From contig JACDCA010000781.1 of assembly GCA_013694635.1 (NCBI GenBank), positions 1 to 7,999 of the forward strand: a stretch of 7,999 nucleotides of DNA, written 5' to 3'. The translations under genes and the position numbers were made by a program. The notes under the pieces were generated by a model that was not told where the DNA came from, did no database searches, and was given only the letters and a program-made list of their open reading frames with translations. Below are positions 5,282-7,999 of the stretch, in pieces. The stretch comes from Acidobacteriota bacterium (GTDB lineage: Bacteria; Acidobacteriota; Vicinamibacteria; Vicinamibacterales; 2-12-FULL-66-21). Each line of letters starts with the position of its first letter. Position 1 is the stretch's first letter.

Positions 5282-6016
5282 ATGCAGCGTGACCTCAAAG
5301 ATCGCTTGTACGAGCAGTTTGCGCGCATCGGCAAGGCGCTGGCGAATCCTCACCGAATCGAGATCCTTGAACTGCTCGCGCAGAGCGACCGCACCGTCGA
5401 GTCACTGGCGAGCGAAATTGGGCTGTCTCTCGCGAATGCCTCTCAGCACCTCAAGACGTTGCGCCAGGCGGCGCTGGTTGAGAGTCGAAAAGACGGCCTT
5501 CACGTGCATTATCGGCTCGCCGACCCCGGGGTCTTCGACCTGTGCGCTGTGATTCGCGCCGTCGCCGAGCGCCGGCTCGCCGACTTCGAGCGCCTGGTGC
5601 AGCAACACTTCGGCGAGCGATCGGATCTGCAGCCGGTGGCGATGCGCGATCTGCTCGACCGGGCGAAAGCGGACGACGTCGTAATTCTGGACGTGCGGCC
5701 GGCGCGCGAATTCGAGGCGGGTCATATTGCAGGGGCGATTTCGATGCCGATCGACGACCTTCAGGCGCGACTTCGATTGCTCCCGACTGACAGAGAGTAC
5801 GTCGCGTATTGCCGGGGTCCGTATTGCGTCTACGCGGACCGGGCGGTGGAGCTCCTTCACAGGAGCCGCCGCCACGCACGGCGGTTGTTCGAGGGGTTCC
5901 CCGAATGGCGCGCGGCAGGCTTCCCCGTCGCCCGTGGACCCGAGGCGTCCGCTTCGAAAATCACGCGGAGTTCGCGGCGGGCCGGGAGCCCACGCCAGCG
6001 ACGCGCCCGGACCTGA
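5282..6016 (+). CDS. ArsR-family repressor fused to a rhodanese domain
   Basis: A 244-residue fusion. Residues about 5-85 form an ArsR winged helix (FARIGKALANPHRIEILELL, then VESLASEIGLSLANASQHLKTLRQAALVESRKDG as recognition helix and wing). Residues about 118-217 form a rhodanese domain (VVILDVRPAREFEAGHIAGA, the active-site loop C177-RGPY-C182, and FEGFPEWRAAGFPV). It probably represses its own operon and responds to sulfane sulfur, persulfide or another thiophile through C177/C182. The classical ArsR ELCVCDL metal site is missing; C88 is the only other Cys. I chose ATG 5282 over TTG 5273 because the latter sits at the probable transcription start and adds only three residues. The last 27 residues or so are basic and look disordered. 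The MFS gene begins 19 bases downstream, so the two are likely co-transcribed from the promoter at 5239-5266. Confidence 0.88.
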   Translation: MQRDLKDRLYEQFARIGKALANPHRIEILELLAQSDRTVESLASEIGLSLANASQHLKTLRQAALVESRKDGLHVHYRLADPGVFDLCAVIRAVAERRLADFERLVQQHFGERSDLQPVAMRDLLDRAKADDVVILDVRPAREFEAGHIAGAISMPIDDLQARLRLLPTDREYVAYCRGPYCVYADRAVELLHRSRRHARRLFEGFPEWRAAGFPVARGPEASASKITRSSRRAGSPRQRRART

Positions 6017-6035
6017 GCAGGGCAGGACGCCGCAA

Positions 6036-7319
6036 GTGACGAGCGCTCTCATCACCGGCGCGGAAAAGGGACGGCCGGCGATCCGTCTCGGGATACGAGA
6101 GAACATCGTTCAGTTCTCCCTCCTGGTTATCGTCAACGCGTTCGTTGGGGCAATGGTCGGGATGGAGCGCAGCATTCTGCCCCTGCTGGCGGCGCAGCAA
6201 TTCCATCTCGCCGCAACCACTGCCATCCTGTCGTTCATCGTTGTCTTCGGCGTCGCAAAGGCGCTCGCGAACTACGCGGCTGGGCGATTGGCGGACGCCG
6301 TCGGCCGCCGACCGATCCTCATCACTGGATGGGTTCTCGCCATTCCGGTCCCCTTCATGCTGATGTGGGCTCCAAGCTGGATCTGGGTGCTTGTCGCGAA
6401 TGCGTTTCTCGGCGTCAGCCAGGGCTTCACGTGGTCCATGACAGTGATCATGAAGGTGGATCTCGCGGGACAGGAGCGTCGTGGTCTCGCGATGGGTCTC
6501 AACGAATTCGCCGGTTACCTGGCGCTCGCCGGCGCGGCTGTTGCGACGGGATGGATCGCCGCGCGCCATGGACTCGGTCCGGAGCCGTTTTATCTGGGAA
6601 TGCTCTTTGTCGCCGGCGGCCTGCTCATTTCCATATTGTTCGTTCGTGAAACGCAAGGGCACGTAGCCGTCGAGTCTCACCAAAGCAAAGGAACCTCCGA
6701 ACTACCGACATCGCGCGAAGTGTTCTGGCGCACGACTGTCGCAGACCGCAATCTGTCGAGCATCACCCAGGCCGGACTCGTCAACAATCTGAACGATGGC
6801 ATGGCCTGGGGCCTTTTTCCCTTGTTGTTCGCCGCCGCGCAGCTCTCGCTCGAGCGAATCGCTGTGCTCGCTGCTTTGTATCCTGCGATCTGGGGTGTTG
6901 CGCAGCTCGGCACAGGCGCGCTGTCGGATCGCATCGGTCGGAAGTGGCTGATCGCGGCCGGAATGTGGACGCAGGCCGGAGGAATCGCGATGGTAGCCGC
7001 CGGCAATGCGTTCGGGGTTTTTGTGGCTGGCGCTGTTCTGTTGGGCGTCGGCACTGCGATGGTGTACCCGACGCTTCTCGCCGGGATCGGCGACGTGGCC
7101 TCACCCTCATGGCGTGCATCAGCGATAGGCGTGTATCGGTTCTGGCGTGATCTGGGCTACGCGATCGGAGCCATCGTCGCTGGAATCACCGCCGACCTGT
7201 TTGGTATGGGCGGCGCCGTATGGGTGGTCGCGGCGATTACCTTTGCGTCAGGCCTCGTCGTGGCGGTTCGGATGACAGAAACGCTCGCCGATTTGGATCA
7301 TCGCCCCTCCTTAATGTGA
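6036..7319 (+). CDS. MFS transporter, 12 transmembrane segments
   Basis: A 427-residue inner-membrane transporter of the major facilitator superfamily. Hydrophobic segments begin near residue 25 and repeat through the protein with a central hydrophilic loop (about residues 208-240), giving two six-helix halves. MFS motif A appears after TM2 as GRLADAVGRRP (residues 83-93) and again in the second half as GALSDRIGRKW. The substrate cannot be read from the sequence. Placement behind an ArsR-rhodanese regulator suggests export or uptake of a sulfur species, an oxyanion or another toxic thiophile, which is inference. The frame is open far upstream but overlaps the rhodanese gene there. I chose GTG 6036, which gives a short cytoplasmic N-terminus before TM1 and lies 19 bases after the previous stop with a weak AGGA upstream. 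Confidence 0.88.
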   Translation: MTSALITGAEKGRPAIRLGIRENIVQFSLLVIVNAFVGAMVGMERSILPLLAAQQFHLAATTAILSFIVVFGVAKALANYAAGRLADAVGRRPILITGWVLAIPVPFMLMWAPSWIWVLVANAFLGVSQGFTWSMTVIMKVDLAGQERRGLAMGLNEFAGYLALAGAAVATGWIAARHGLGPEPFYLGMLFVAGGLLISILFVRETQGHVAVESHQSKGTSELPTSREVFWRTTVADRNLSSITQAGLVNNLNDGMAWGLFPLLFAAAQLSLERIAVLAALYPAIWGVAQLGTGALSDRIGRKWLIAAGMWTQAGGIAMVAAGNAFGVFVAGAVLLGVGTAMVYPTLLAGIGDVASPSWRASAIGVYRFWRDLGYAIGAIVAGITADLFGMGGAVWVVAAITFASGLVVAVRMTETLADLDHRPSLM

Positions 7320-7340
7320 ACTTGAGAAACGGAGAAGCAG

Positions 7341-7946
7341 ATGCGACGGAGTGCGACGTGTACGGGAATCATTGTTCTGGCAGCGGCTGTGAATGGAATC
7401 TTCGGGCAGCAGCACGTCGCTGAACAGCACGCGCTGACATTGCCCTCAGAAATCACGTGGGGGCCGGCGCCTGCCTCCGTGCCCTCCGGCGCGCAAGCTG
7501 CCATGTTGGAAGGCAATCCGGCGAAGGAAGGGCCGTTCACGATGCGGCTCAAGTTGCCGGACGGTTATCGGCTGCCACCGCATTATCATCCTGCCGTGGA
7601 ACACGTGACAGTCCTGCAGGGCACGTTCGTGCTCGGCGTCGGTGAAAAGCTGAACACCTCCACCGAGAAACCGCTTGGCGCTGGGTCGTTTGCATTCATG
7701 CCGGCCGGCATGCGGCACTTTGCCCGTGCGCAAGGTGAGACCATCATTCAACTCCACGGGGTGGGCCCTTGGGGGATCACCTACGTCAACGCGTCTGACG
7801 ATCCTCGCGGGCCGCGGCGTCGTCAGGCCTCTTCCGGTGAGCGCGCGACCAGGCTGTCTGCGAGGAGGTTGCAGCCGAGAACGGTCAGCGTGATCGCGAC
7901 TCCCGGAAAGAGGGAAACCCACCAGCCTTCGCGAACCATGTACTGA
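7341..7946 (+). CDS. Secreted cupin-domain protein with aberrant C-terminal extension
   Basis: A 201-residue protein. Residues 1-22 are a Sec signal peptide (basic start, IIVLAAAVNGIFG, then QQ). A single cupin fold follows, with motif 1 HYHPAVEHVTVLQG (H81, H83, E87) and motif 2 ending at H126 (PAGMRH), which together form a 3-His/1-Glu metal site. Conserved sequence runs to about SDDPR at residue 156 (base 7808); proteins of this type usually end there, as far as I recall. From 7812 the frame enters the right direct repeat and then antisense ABC permease sequence, adding about 45 low-complexity Arg-rich residues. The native stop was therefore probably lost at a recombination junction. The ribosome binding site GGAG (7331-7334) sits well before ATG 7341. 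It lies 21 bases after the MFS stop and is likely in the same operon. Its periplasmic substrate is unknown. Confidence 0.82.
   Translation: MRRSATCTGIIVLAAAVNGIFGQQHVAEQHALTLPSEITWGPAPASVPSGAQAAMLEGNPAKEGPFTMRLKLPDGYRLPPHYHPAVEHVTVLQGTFVLGVGEKLNTSTEKPLGAGSFAFMPAGMRHFARAQGETIIQLHGVGPWGITYVNASDDPRGPRRRQASSGERATRLSARRLQPRTVSVIATPGKRETHQPSRTMY
7812..7853. repeat. Right copy of 42-bp direct repeat
   Basis: The counterpart of 5113-5154, same orientation, 37 of 42 bases identical, with all differences in the central eight bases. It spans the last codons and stop of the - strand ABC permease gene. A gene 3' end repeated at the far side of a gene cassette is the arrangement left by site-specific integration at a gene end, though no integrase is visible. 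Confidence 0.8.
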
Positions 7947-7999
7947 GCGGACCCGAGCAAGGTCCCCCAACTCATGACGCGGGGATCGCCCAGACCGAG
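7823..7999 (-). CDS. Dipeptide/oligopeptide ABC transporter permease (DppC/OppC type), C-terminus only
   Basis: On the - strand the frame is open from the window edge to a TGA at 7825-7823 and encodes the last 58 residues of a permease, starting LGLGDPRVMSWGTLLGSAQY. This matches the conserved end of DppC/OppC proteins (FLGLGvppp.pSWG..l, then w.alfPGlaI.ltvla.NllGD.LrdalDP). The final membrane helix is LFPGVAITLTVLGCNLLADSL, followed by a short VARSPEEA tail. The protein would form half of the inner-membrane channel of a peptide or nickel-peptide type ABC importer. The 5' end lies outside the window. It is convergent with the cupin gene and overlaps its aberrant extension by 124 bases. Confidence 0.88.
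   Translation of the reverse strand, partial: LGLGDPRVMSWGTLLGSAQYMVREGWWVSLFPGVAITLTVLGCNLLADSLVARSPEEA

Noticed and set aside
5727..6035. Upstream extension of the MFS reading frame as part of the transporter.
   Set aside because: It lies over the rhodanese gene, is Arg/Ser-rich and has no membrane segment; translation from GTG 6036 fits MFS proteins.
1..7999. tRNA, rRNA, CRISPR arrays or transposase genes.
   Set aside because: No cloverleaf, rRNA-like block, regularly spaced short repeats or transposase motifs were seen on reading either strand.

Overview
The window is high-GC bacterial DNA with tightly packed, mostly co-directional genes. Nearly every gene stops at TGA. The gene content is a group 1h-type [NiFe] hydrogenase with an unusual maturation operon, then a PPC-like/TPR protein of a kind common in Acidobacteriota. 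This suggests a soil-type acidobacterium or a similar high-GC oligotroph; that assignment is inference.

Region 1 (1-4025) is the downstream part of a hydrogen-oxidation operon read on the + strand, with gene junctions that overlap or lie within a few bases. In order it holds: the 3' part of the hydrogenase large subunit, ending in the DPCxxCxxH nickel-ligand motif and a cleavable tail; a protein collinear with the HybD/HyaD (M52) maturation proteases that has lost at least two of their three metal ligands; a NifU-like/Rieske fusion with non-standard cysteine motifs; a normal M52 maturation protease; a small winged-helix-like protein with a Cys/His-rich tail; and a CooC/MinD-type ATPase likely to deliver nickel.

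The most striking observation is in the CooC-like gene. An in-frame TGA at 3588-3590 (codon 113) falls exactly where the first Cys of the family's metal-binding CxC motif belongs. It is followed at 3604-3620 by a perfect 7-bp hairpin with a GGU loop, at the distance and with the loop expected of a bacterial SECIS element. The simplest reading is a selenocysteine-containing CooC-like ATPase (UxC in place of CxC). A nonsense mutation or a split gene are the alternatives.

Region 2 (4030-5141) is a secreted-type PPC-like/TPR protein gene. It appears to carry a one-base frameshift behind its signal peptide, and it ends inside a repeat.

Region 3 (about 5155-7810) is a cassette of an ArsR-rhodanese regulator, a 12-TM MFS transporter and a secreted cupin. 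An AT-rich promoter/operator drives it. Near-identical 42-bp direct repeats flank it (5113-5154 and 7812-7853). The right copy is the 3' end of a dipeptide/oligopeptide ABC permease gene on the - strand (7823-7999), and the cupin frame runs through it into antisense permease sequence. This looks like an insertion or recombination at the 3' end of the permease gene.

No tRNA, rRNA, CRISPR array or transposase was seen.
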